From NCBI GenBank assembly GCA_035286745.1, contig DATECU010000380.1:1-26163 (forward strand): a stretch of 26,163 nucleotides of DNA, in the 5' to 3' direction. Each line of letters opens with the position of its first letter. Position 1 is the first letter of the stretch. Positions 7,039 to 14,338 of this stretch are shown here, one piece after another. This DNA comes from DATECU01 sp035286745. GTDB lineage: Bacteria; Acidobacteriota; Vicinamibacteria; Fen-336. The notes under the pieces are model-generated. The model was not told the DNA's origin. It did no database searches and saw only the letters and a list, made by a program, of their open reading frames with translations. The translations under genes and the position numbers were made by a program.

Positions 7039-8808
7039 GTGGACCGGCCCGCCGCCCTTGCCCCGGGAGCCGGGCCTCGCCGCTTCCGGGGTTGGCGGCG
7101 GTGGCAGGTCTTCTCGCTGGCCCTGCTGCTGTTGCTGGGCGGCGGCTACCCCCTGTGGGTCGCCCGCTGGCGACCGCTGCCGGTCGAGGGCACTGCACCT
7201 AGCGACGGCCTGATCCGGGTTCCGGGCGTCGTCCACGTCCACAGCAGCCTCTCCGACGGCGGCGGATCGCCGGCCGAGGTGGCGGCGGCGGCCAGAGCCG
7301 CCGGCCTCGGCTTCGTGATCCTCACCGACCACAACAACCTGGACGCCAAGGCCTTCGAGGGCTACCACGACGGCGTGCTGGTTCTGGTGGGCAGCGAGCT
7401 GTCGACCACGGCGGGCCACCTGGTGGGCCTCGGGCTGACGAACGACCCCGCCTTTCGCTTCTCCGGGGATGCCGAAGACGGCCTGGACGACATCCGCCTG
7501 CTGGGTGGGACGCCCTTCGCGGCCCACCCTTTGAGCTTGCGCGGCGACTTCCAGTTCACGGGCTGGGATCTTCCCGGCCCCTGGGGGCTGGAGCTTCTGA
7601 ATGGCGACAGCCAGTGGCGCTCGGCGGGCTGGGGGCGGTTGCTCCGGACGGCGGCCCTCTACCGGCTCAACCGCTCCTACGCGCTGGTCGGCAGCCTGAC
7701 CGCGCCGTCGCTCGAGGCCTGGGACGCGCTGCTGGCCGAGCGCGAGGTGCCCGGGATCGTGGGCGCCGATGCCCACTCACGGGTGCCCATCCGCAAGGAC
7801 GTCTCGATTCGCTTTCCCTCCTACCAAGCCCTCTTCCGTTTGGTGCGGAATCACGTGCTGCTCAAGTCACCGCTCTCCGGCCGGGTCGAGGTGGACGCTC
7901 CGGCGGTGCTGGAAGCGCTGGCCCGGGGCCGAGCCTACGTCGGGGTCGACGCTCTGGCACCGGCCGGAGGGTTCTTCTTCGTGGCCGAAGCCGGCGGGCA
8001 TCGTTGGAGCATGGGGGACACGGTGGTCCCCTCGCCGGACCTGACCCTCAAGGCAGGCGGGCTCCTGCCGGCAGGCACCAGGCTGACCCTGCGTCGGAAC
8101 GGTCGGATGGTGAAGGAGGCGGTGGGGGGGATGGAGTCCCGGGCGGAGCAGGCCGGGGTCTATCGGGTGGAGGCCCGGGTGCCGGGCTCTGACCTGCCGT
8201 GGATCATCTCGAACCCCATCTACGTCTTCGACCGGAATCAGGCTGCGGCCCGGCAGCTCCGCGGGGCATGGCCCGCGCCGAGGGCCGCGCCGGCTGCGGT
8301 CAAGGTCATTGCCGACTTCGAGGCTGCGCCCCCGTTCACGCCCGAGTTCGATCCCAGTTCGGAGGTGAGCCCGGCGGTCACCGACCCCAAGGCCGGCGTC
8401 GATGGCCGGGCGGCGGCTCGGCTGCAGTTTCGGCTGGGGGCTCCCGGCCCCGCCCAGCCCCACACCTGGTGCGCGCTGGTGAACCGGGAGAGCCGCGATC
8501 TCTCCGCCTACCGGGGTCTGGTGCTGGCGCTCAAGGGCGACGGTGTCTACCGAATATGGGTGCAGGTCCGGGACCAGAACCCGGCCTCCGAAGACCAGGG
8601 CCTCGAGCACTGGTTCGCCTCGCTGCGGACGTCCAACGAATGGACCCGGGTGGCCGTGCCCTTCTCGAAGTTCCGCTCGACCAACAAGAAGAGCGACGGC
8701 CGGCTGGACCTCGAGAAGATCCGCTCGCTGGTCTTTGTCCTCGACGTCGGTGCCGTCAAGCCGGGGACCAGAGGGACCATCTGGATCGACGACCTCGGAG
8801 TGTATTGA
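7039..8808 (+). CDS. Membrane-anchored PHP-domain metallo-phosphoesterase with carbohydrate-binding-like C-terminus
   Basis: 589-aa protein from GTG 7039, 9 nt after metK. One N-terminal transmembrane segment (about residues 23-42) suggests it is anchored with the rest outside the cytoplasm. Residues about 60-270 form a PHP domain. The metal-ligand motifs are HVHSSLSDG (His66, His68, Asp73), LTDHNN (Asp97, His98), GSELST (Glu120), GHLVG (His127), AAHP (His163) and GADAH near residue 247. PHP proteins hydrolyse phosphoesters or act in nucleotide and polymer metabolism; the substrate here is unknown. A beta-rich middle follows. The last 170 residues (from VIADFE to TIWIDDLGVY) resemble the jelly-roll fold of CBM11/CIA30-like domains. 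No Shine-Dalgarno is seen, so translation may depend on metK. An external phosphoester or glycopolymer substrate is a guess. Confidence 0.82.
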   Translation: MDRPAALAPGAGPRRFRGWRRWQVFSLALLLLLGGGYPLWVARWRPLPVEGTAPSDGLIRVPGVVHVHSSLSDGGGSPAEVAAAARAAGLGFVILTDHNNLDAKAFEGYHDGVLVLVGSELSTTAGHLVGLGLTNDPAFRFSGDAEDGLDDIRLLGGTPFAAHPLSLRGDFQFTGWDLPGPWGLELLNGDSQWRSAGWGRLLRTAALYRLNRSYALVGSLTAPSLEAWDALLAEREVPGIVGADAHSRVPIRKDVSIRFPSYQALFRLVRNHVLLKSPLSGRVEVDAPAVLEALARGRAYVGVDALAPAGGFFFVAEAGGHRWSMGDTVVPSPDLTLKAGGLLPAGTRLTLRRNGRMVKEAVGGMESRAEQAGVYRVEARVPGSDLPWIISNPIYVFDRNQAAARQLRGAWPAPRAAPAAVKVIADFEAAPPFTPEFDPSSEVSPAVTDPKAGVDGRAAARLQFRLGAPGPAQPHTWCALVNRESRDLSAYRGLVLALKGDGVYRIWVQVRDQNPASEDQGLEHWFASLRTSNEWTRVAVPFSKFRSTNKKSDGRLDLEKIRSLVFVLDVGAVKPGTRGTIWIDDLGVY

Positions 8809-8811
8809 CGG

Positions 8812-8893
8812 CAGCGATCAGGTGGGATCGGTGAGGCGCGGGCACTGATCCGATCGCTAGAGGCGGCTGTCCGTAGCTGACCGCTGATCGCTG
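8812..8893 (-). repeat. Intergenic heptad-repeat element, copy 1
   Basis: Lies between the convergent PHP and lptFG genes. Read on the minus strand it starts with three 7-bp units, CAGCGAT, CAGCGGT and CAGCTAC (plus coordinates 8873-8893), followed by GG. Perfect 10-bp inverted repeats CAGCGATCAG (8812-8821) and CTGATCGCTG (8884-8893) bound the element. An inner pair, GATCGG (8826-8831) and CCGATC (8850-8855), allows a nested hairpin. The units match those of copies 2 and 3. The element could also act as a bidirectional terminator, but there is no T-run. Confidence 0.72.
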
Positions 8894-8902
8894 CGTCCGG
8901 CG

Positions 8903-11281
8903 TCACGTATCCAGCGTCAGCATCAGATAGAGGCCGGCGGCACCGAAGAGCAGGTTGGGCGCCCAGGCGGCCAGCAGCGGCGGCAGATGGGCGTTGTTGC
9001 CCAGCGCATCGAAGACCGCGAGGCACGCCCAGTAGATGATGGCGATCACGATGCTGGCGGCGATTCCGTAAAGGGCGCCGCGGCGAGCCACCACGAACGA
9101 GAAGGGGATGCCGAGCAGCGTCATCACCAGGCTCACCAGGGGGAAGGCGGTCTTGGCGTGGAGCTTGACCCGGAGCGGAACCACGTCCAACCCCAAGCTC
9201 TCCAGCGAGGCGATGTGGCGGCGCAGCTCTTCGAAGCGAAGCATCTCCGGCTCTCGCTCTTCCTGACTGAACCGGGTGGGGGGTTCGATCTCTCGGGTCT
9301 TGACCTGCGAGAACTCGCGGAACCCCGGGCTTGCTCCCTCCAGGGTCCGCCGCCAGCCGCGCTCCAGATCGTAGGACACCCCGTTCCATGCCCCGCGGGA
9401 GGCGTAGAGGATGTCGCCGAGGCCCCACTTGCCCGCCCGCACGCCGTAGACGGTGAGACCGTAGAGCGTGGTTCCGCTGAGCGCGTCGTAGTGGTAGATC
9501 TGGCCTTCGCTTCCCAGAAGCCAGCGCTTGTCCAGCAGACTCGCCGTTTTGCGTGGCCGTCCCTTGATGACGTTGAAATCCTCTTTGGCCACCCGGTTCA
9601 TGGGCGGTAGCACGTACTCGGACGCCCCGAACACCAGGAGCGAGACCAAGAGCCCCATGGCGAGAGCAGGCAACGCCACGCGGTAGACGCTGATCCCGGC
9701 CGCCTTCATGGCGGTGACCTCGTTCTTGCGGGCCAGCACGCCGAAGGTGATGAGGACGGCCACCAGCACCGCCACCGGGGTGACCAGTTGGACGATCGAT
9801 GGGCTGGCGAAGGCGTAGTAGTGGAGGACCACCGAGCCTTTGACCTTGTTGTGCTGGACGTCGTCGAAGAGGTCCATGAAGCTGACCAGGACGAACAGCG
9901 ACCAGAAGGCCACCAGCACCAGCGCGAACTTGCCGGCGTAGGAGCGGGCAATGTAGCGGTCGAGAATGCCGGGCAGCAGTGACACGGTTGGACGCTTGAC
10001 CCTGATCACCACCACCCGCCGCCGTCCACGGCCGGCTGGGGCCGGCGGCAGCTGCGGCCGGGGCATGGGGGCGTGCCGGGACCGGCGAACCAGAGGCAGC
10101 AGTGCGCGGTACTGCGAGGCGTCGAGGGGGTCGAAAGCCGCCTCACGGTGATTGAGGAAGAGGAGGATGACCGCCACCAGGCCCAGGGCGAGGTTGGCTC
10201 CCCACATGGCGATGAAGGGATGGAGGAGGCCGGTGTCGCCTGCCTGTTCGCCCAGCCGAATGAACACGTAGTAGACGAAGATCACCGCGATGGAGAGCCC
10301 GAAGGCAGCCGAACGCGCCTCCTTCCTGCTGCCCAGAGACAGGGCGAGGCCCAGGAAGCCGAAAACGAAACAGGCGGCGGGGATCGCGAACTTCTTGTGG
10401 ATCTCCACCGCCCAGGGATTGGTGTCCTTGGGCCCCTTGCCCTTGGCCTTCAGGTCGTCGATCCTCTGCCGGAGCTCGTAGATGCGCATCTCGCGGTCGC
10501 CTTTCGAGAGAGGAGCGACCGGGTAGAGCTGCTCGAAAGGCAGAGGGATGTTCCGGCTCTGGAACTGGAGGCGTTCGTAGGCCGCCGAGTTCATCGCGTC
10601 GAAGACGTGGACCACGCCGTCTTGGAGGCTGATCTCAATGGTCTTCTTCGCCTTGTCGATCTCCAGGTGCCCGCTCCTGGCGAGGATCACCGCCGGCTGC
10701 TGCGCCCGGCGCGCATCGTGAATGAAGATGTCGCGCCACTCGCCGCTGTCGGCCCGGATGTCGGAGATGTAGATCACCAGGTCGCGACTGGGTAGCAGCT
10801 CGTCGTTGAAGACGCGAGGCGCGATCCCGGTCCGGGCCTTGCTCACCACCAGGTTGAAGATCAGCTCGCGGTAGGCCTGGTTGGCGCTGGGCAGGGCAAT
10901 GGCGACCACGTAGAAGGTGATGGCGCAGGCCAGGGCTGCCAGCGCGGTCACCGGCCTCAGCAGGCGGGCCGGACTGACGCCGCTGGCTCGCAGGGCCACG
11001 ATCTCGCTGTCGCTGGCCATGCGCCCGAAGGCCAGCAGCACACCCAACAGGAACGCCATGGGGATGGTGACCGAGAAGATGCTGGGCAGCAGGTAGACGA
11101 AGGCCCGGATCACGGTGGGGAAGTCGGCGCCCCGCGAGACCAGGATCTTGGTGAGCTGCGAGATCTGGTCCAAGACCAGGATGAAGGTGAAGAGCAGGAA
11201 GCCGATTCCGGTGGGAGGCAGGGTCTCCCGGACCACGTAGCGATCGAGGAGTGTTGGCCGGAGGATCCTGCTGAAGCTCAC
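8903..11281 (-). CDS. lptFG: LptF-LptG fusion: LPS-export ABC permease in one polypeptide
   Basis: 792-aa protein from GTG 11281; a TTG at 11284 is the alternative start. LptF and LptG normally are two ~360-aa permeases that, with LptB2, extract LPS from the inner membrane and pass it to LptC/A. Here residues about 1-375 form a complete YjgP/YjgQ unit (LLDRYVVRETLPPTGIGFLLFTF, coupling-helix motif SEIVALRASGVS, periplasmic jelly roll, three C-terminal TM helices). Residues about 432-792 form a second one (ILDRYIARSYAGKFALVLVAFWSLFVLVSFMDLFDD, NEVTAMKAAGISVYRVALP, jelly roll, TM helices). A linker of about 50 residues, rich in Pro and Arg, joins them without a stop. Both halves keep the Glu in the LptB-contacting helix. 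The order corresponds to lptF-lptG elsewhere. Heptad repeats flank the gene. Confidence 0.9.
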   Translation of the reverse strand: MSFSRILRPTLLDRYVVRETLPPTGIGFLLFTFILVLDQISQLTKILVSRGADFPTVIRAFVYLLPSIFSVTIPMAFLLGVLLAFGRMASDSEIVALRASGVSPARLLRPVTALAALACAITFYVVAIALPSANQAYRELIFNLVVSKARTGIAPRVFNDELLPSRDLVIYISDIRADSGEWRDIFIHDARRAQQPAVILARSGHLEIDKAKKTIEISLQDGVVHVFDAMNSAAYERLQFQSRNIPLPFEQLYPVAPLSKGDREMRIYELRQRIDDLKAKGKGPKDTNPWAVEIHKKFAIPAACFVFGFLGLALSLGSRKEARSAAFGLSIAVIFVYYVFIRLGEQAGDTGLLHPFIAMWGANLALGLVAVILLFLNHREAAFDPLDASQYRALLPLVRRSRHAPMPRPQLPPAPAGRGRRRVVVIRVKRPTVSLLPGILDRYIARSYAGKFALVLVAFWSLFVLVSFMDLFDDVQHNKVKGSVVLHYYAFASPSIVQLVTPVAVLVAVLITFGVLARKNEVTAMKAAGISVYRVALPALAMGLLVSLLVFGASEYVLPPMNRVAKEDFNVIKGRPRKTASLLDKRWLLGSEGQIYHYDALSGTTLYGLTVYGVRAGKWGLGDILYASRGAWNGVSYDLERGWRRTLEGASPGFREFSQVKTREIEPPTRFSQEEREPEMLRFEELRRHIASLESLGLDVVPLRVKLHAKTAFPLVSLVMTLLGIPFSFVVARRGALYGIAASIVIAIIYWACLAVFDALGNNAHLPPLLAAWAPNLLFGAAGLYLMLTLDT

Positions 11282-11288
11282 CAACCGA

Positions 11289-11294
11289 ATCCTA
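11289..11294 (-). promoter_or_regulatory. Candidate -10 element of lptFG, very close to the start
   Basis: Minus-strand TAGGAT (TAnnnT) lies 7 nt before the GTG at 11281, which would place the transcript start at or next to the start codon. The overlapping AGGA could instead serve as a weak Shine-Dalgarno, so the reading is ambiguous. No convincing -35 is seen. Confidence 0.3.
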
Positions 11295-11311
11295 GCATGC
11301 GGGTCATGAAC

Positions 11312-11382
11312 GGCAGCAATCAGCCGTCAGCTACGGCAGGAGGCGCACAGCGATCAGCGATCAGCGGTCAGCCACGGCTGCC
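11312..11382 (+). repeat. Intergenic heptad-repeat element, copy 2 (two tracts)
   Basis: Lies between the divergent lptFG and acs genes. Tract one has units CAGCAAT, CAGCCGT and CAGCTAC followed by GG. After an 11-nt gap, tract two (11348-11375) has CAGCGAT, CAGCGAT, CAGCGGT and CAGCCAC followed by GG. The whole element is closed by GGCAGC (11312-11317) and its complement GCTGCC (11377-11382). It is the richest copy and lies in the opposite orientation to copy 1. The rest of the 190-nt intergenic region holds only the acs ribosome binding site and weak promoter-like sequence. Confidence 0.75.
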
Positions 11383-11471
11383 ACCCCACCCGGCTGCGGC
11401 CTCGCGGATGCGCTTGGAATCGGTTATCGTTTCGGCTTCTTTGTTCCACCAGAGAGCTCAAGGGGGCAGCC

Positions 11472-13418
11472 ATGACGGACGACATCCTCTCGGTCCTGCG
11501 AGAGAGCCGGGTCTTTCCTCCGCCGGAGTCCTTCGCCCGCGAGGCCAGGATCAAGAGCCTCGACCAGTACCGCGCTCTTTACCGACAGAGCATCGAGGAC
11601 CCGGAGGGCTTCTGGGCCGAGCAGGCGGAGGCGCTGCTCTGGAGGCGGAAGTGGGATCTGGTCCTGGAATGGAACGCGCCTTTCGCCAAGTGGTTCACCG
11701 GCGGCCTCATCAACATCTCCGAGAACTGCCTGGATCGGCACGTGGCCACCTGGCGCAAGAACAAGGCAGCCATACTCTGGGAAGGCGAGCCGGGCGACAC
11801 CCGCACCGTCACCTATCAGGAGTTGTTGCGCGAGGTTTGTCGCTTCGCCAACGTGCTCAAGAACCTGGGGGTCCAGAAGGGCGACTGCGTGGGCATCTAC
11901 ATGCCCATGATCCCCGAGACCGCAGTGGTCATGCTGGCCTGCACCCGCATCGGCGCCACCCACTCGGTGGTCTTCGCCGGCTTCTCGGCGGAGGCTCTCC
12001 GCGACCGGATGAACGACGCCCAGGCCAAGGTCATCGTGACCGCGGACGGCGCCTATCGCCGGGGCACCGTGGTGCGTCTGAAGGCGGCGGTCGATGCCGC
12101 GCTGGCACACACGCCCTCGGTCCAGAGCGTGGTGGTGGTGCGCCGGGTCGGCGAGGAGATGCACCTCCTACCGGGCCGCGATCACTGGTATCACGAGCTG
12201 ATGGAGGCGGCGTCGCCGAACTGTCCGGCCGAGCCGCTGGAGGCGGAGCACCCGCTCTTCATCCTCTACACGAGCGGGACCACCGGCAAGCCCAAGGGTG
12301 TGGTCCACACCACCGCCGGCTATCTCCTGCAAGCCGCTCTCACCACCCAGCACGTCTTCGACATCAAGGAAGAGGACACCTACTGGTGCACCGCCGACAT
12401 CGGCTGGGTCACCGGCCACAGCTACGTGATCTACGGGCCGCTGGCCAACGGCGCCACCACCGTCATGTACGAAGGCGCTCCCAACTTCCCGGAGCCCGAC
12501 CGGTTCTGGCAGATGGTCGACCGCCACCAGGTCAGCATCTTCTACACCGCGCCTACCGCTATCCGCGCATTCGTCCGCTGGGGGGAGCAGTGGCCCTTGA
12601 AGCACAGCCTCTCCAGCCTGCGCCTGCTGGGCACGGTGGGGGAGCCCATCAACCCCGAAGCCTGGATGTGGTACCACACGGTGATCGGCAAGGCGCGCTG
12701 CCCCATCGTGGACACCTGGTGGCAGACCGAGACCGGGGCCATCATGATCACCCCCCTCCCGGGGGCCACTCCCACCAAGCCCGGCTCCGGCACCTTGCCG
12801 TTTTATGGCGTGCTTCCCGAGGTGGTGGACAAGGAAGGGCACCCGGTGCCGCCGGGGGTGGGCGGCTACCTGGTGATCAAGCGGCCCTGGCCTTCCATGC
12901 TGCGGACCATCTATCGAGATCCTGATCGTTATGTGGAGCAGTACTGGAAGCGCTTTCCCGGCACCTATTTCACCGGCGACGGCGCGCGCTCGGACGCCGA
13001 CGGCTACTTCTGGATCATGGGCCGGGTGGACGACGTCATGAACGTGGCCGGGCATCGGCTGGGGACCATGGAGATCGAGAGCGCTCTGGTCTCGCATCCG
13101 CAGGTGGCGGAGGCGGCGGTGGTGGGCCGGCCGGACGAGCTCAAGGGGCAGGCGGTGGTGGCTTTCGTCACCGTGCAGGGCGGGGTGAAGGTCACCGAGG
13201 TGTTGCGCGCGGAGCTCAAGGAGCACGTGGTGAAGGAGATCGGTGCCATCGCCCGCCCCGACGAGATCCGCTTCAGCGAGGCCCTGCCCAAGACCCGCAG
13301 CGGCAAGATCATGCGCCGCCTGCTGCGCGACATCGCCTCCGGCCGGGAGACGCTGGGGGACACCACCACCCTCGAGGACTATTCGGTTCTGGCCAAGCTC
13401 CGCGAAGAAGAGGAGTAG
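11472..13418 (+). CDS. acs: Acetyl-CoA synthetase (AMP-forming)
   Basis: 648-aa adenylate-forming enzyme that converts acetate, ATP and CoA into acetyl-CoA. The ATP P-loop YTSGTTGKPKG is at residues 266-276. The acetate-pocket/adenylation region (WVTGHSYVIYGPL, GTVGEPINPEAW, DTWWQTETGAIMITPLPG) and the hinge (GYFWIMGRVDDVMNVAGHRLGTMEIESAL) are typical of Acs. The C-terminal KTRSGKIMRRLLR carries Lys612, the catalytic lysine that is acetylated in Acs regulation. Length matches Acs rather than shorter acyl-CoA ligases. The start at ATG 11472 has a purine-rich AAGGGGG upstream. Its stop overlaps the thrB start by 1 nt, an uncommon partnership. Confidence 0.96.
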   Translation: MTDDILSVLRESRVFPPPESFAREARIKSLDQYRALYRQSIEDPEGFWAEQAEALLWRRKWDLVLEWNAPFAKWFTGGLINISENCLDRHVATWRKNKAAILWEGEPGDTRTVTYQELLREVCRFANVLKNLGVQKGDCVGIYMPMIPETAVVMLACTRIGATHSVVFAGFSAEALRDRMNDAQAKVIVTADGAYRRGTVVRLKAAVDAALAHTPSVQSVVVVRRVGEEMHLLPGRDHWYHELMEAASPNCPAEPLEAEHPLFILYTSGTTGKPKGVVHTTAGYLLQAALTTQHVFDIKEEDTYWCTADIGWVTGHSYVIYGPLANGATTVMYEGAPNFPEPDRFWQMVDRHQVSIFYTAPTAIRAFVRWGEQWPLKHSLSSLRLLGTVGEPINPEAWMWYHTVIGKARCPIVDTWWQTETGAIMITPLPGATPTKPGSGTLPFYGVLPEVVDKEGHPVPPGVGGYLVIKRPWPSMLRTIYRDPDRYVEQYWKRFPGTYFTGDGARSDADGYFWIMGRVDDVMNVAGHRLGTMEIESALVSHPQVAEAAVVGRPDELKGQAVVAFVTVQGGVKVTEVLRAELKEHVVKEIGAIARPDEIRFSEALPKTRSGKIMRRLLRDIASGRETLGDTTTLEDYSVLAKLREEEE

Positions 13419-14338
13419 TGCGGGATCGGGTCACTGTCTACGCCCCGGGGTCCACCTCCAACCTGGGACCCGGCTTCGATTGCCTGGGTATTGCCTTCAC
13501 CGGCAAGGGCGATCGGGTCACCGCTATTCGCTCCTCGCTGCCGGGAGTCCGGGTGGTCACCATCTCCGACCCCAGAATTCCAACGGCCAGCGATCGGAAC
13601 ACCGCGGCCCTGGCGGCGGCCTTCCTCTTGGGGGAAACGGCGGACGCCGGCGTCGAGCTGGCGGTCGAGAAGGGACTGCCCCTGGCCGGCGGCCTGGGGG
13701 GGAGCGCGGCCTCGGCGGTGGCGGGCGCCGTTGCCGTCGATGCGCTCTTCGGATTGGGCGCCGATCGTGAGCGCCTGCTGAGTGCAGCCATCGAAGCCGA
13801 GGCCGGCCTTTCGGGCCGTCATGCGGACAACGTCGCCCCCTCGCTTCTGGGCGGGGCGGTCCTGGTCTCCAGTGCCGGCCCGTCGCCGCAGGTGGTGTCG
13901 TTCGCGGTGTCCGGCGAGCTGGCGCTGGTCCTGGTCACTCCCGACTACCGGGTGGAGACGTCGCGGGCACGGGCGGTCCTGCCGCCGCAAGTGGCGCGAG
14001 CCGATGCCGTCGGTCAGGCCGCGGCCCTGGCGGGCCTGGTTCTGGGCCTGGAGCGGGGCGATCTGGAGCTGATTGCGCGCAGCCTGGGAGACCGCATCGC
14101 CGAGCCCGCGCGGGCGCCCCTGTATCCCGGTTACCAGGAGGCCCGGCAGGCGGGACAAGAGGCGGGAGCCGCCGGGGTCACCGTATCGGGCGCCGGGCCG
14201 ACGCTGGTGGCCATCACAAGCAAGGGAAGGGAGGAGCGGGTGGGAGAGGCCATGGTGGCGGCGTACCGGCGGCTCGGAATCGCGGCGGTCGCACACGCCG
14301 CGGAGGTGGACACCGCCGGCGCGCGGGTGGTGGGGTGA
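13418..14338 (+). CDS. thrB: Homoserine kinase
   Basis: 306-aa GHMP-family kinase that phosphorylates L-homoserine in threonine synthesis. The N-terminus VTVYAPGSTSNLGPGFDCLGIAF and the glycine-rich ATP-binding motif PLAGGLGGSAASAVAGAVAV (about residues 88-107) are diagnostic. The C-terminal GAAGVTVSGAGPTLVAI segment matches the third GHMP motif. Translation starts at GTG 13418, whose G is the last base of the acs stop codon. The end overlaps thrC by 4 nt (GTGA), so acs, thrB and thrC look translationally coupled. Length and motifs are normal for ThrB. Confidence 0.95.
   Translation: MRDRVTVYAPGSTSNLGPGFDCLGIAFTGKGDRVTAIRSSLPGVRVVTISDPRIPTASDRNTAALAAAFLLGETADAGVELAVEKGLPLAGGLGGSAASAVAGAVAVDALFGLGADRERLLSAAIEAEAGLSGRHADNVAPSLLGGAVLVSSAGPSPQVVSFAVSGELALVLVTPDYRVETSRARAVLPPQVARADAVGQAAALAGLVLGLERGDLELIARSLGDRIAEPARAPLYPGYQEARQAGQEAGAAGVTVSGAGPTLVAITSKGREERVGEAMVAAYRRLGIAAVAHAAEVDTAGARVVG

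Noticed and set aside
9900..10100. Two separate genes lptF and lptG misread as one
   Set aside because: The minus-strand frame is continuous through the linker with normal codon use, and the second half has no separate start with a ribosome binding site that I could see.
11297..12925. 542-aa plus-strand open frame overlapping acs
   Set aside because: It is an out-of-frame shadow of acs with Arg/Gly/His-rich composition and no recognisable motif, and it begins inside the heptad repeat region.
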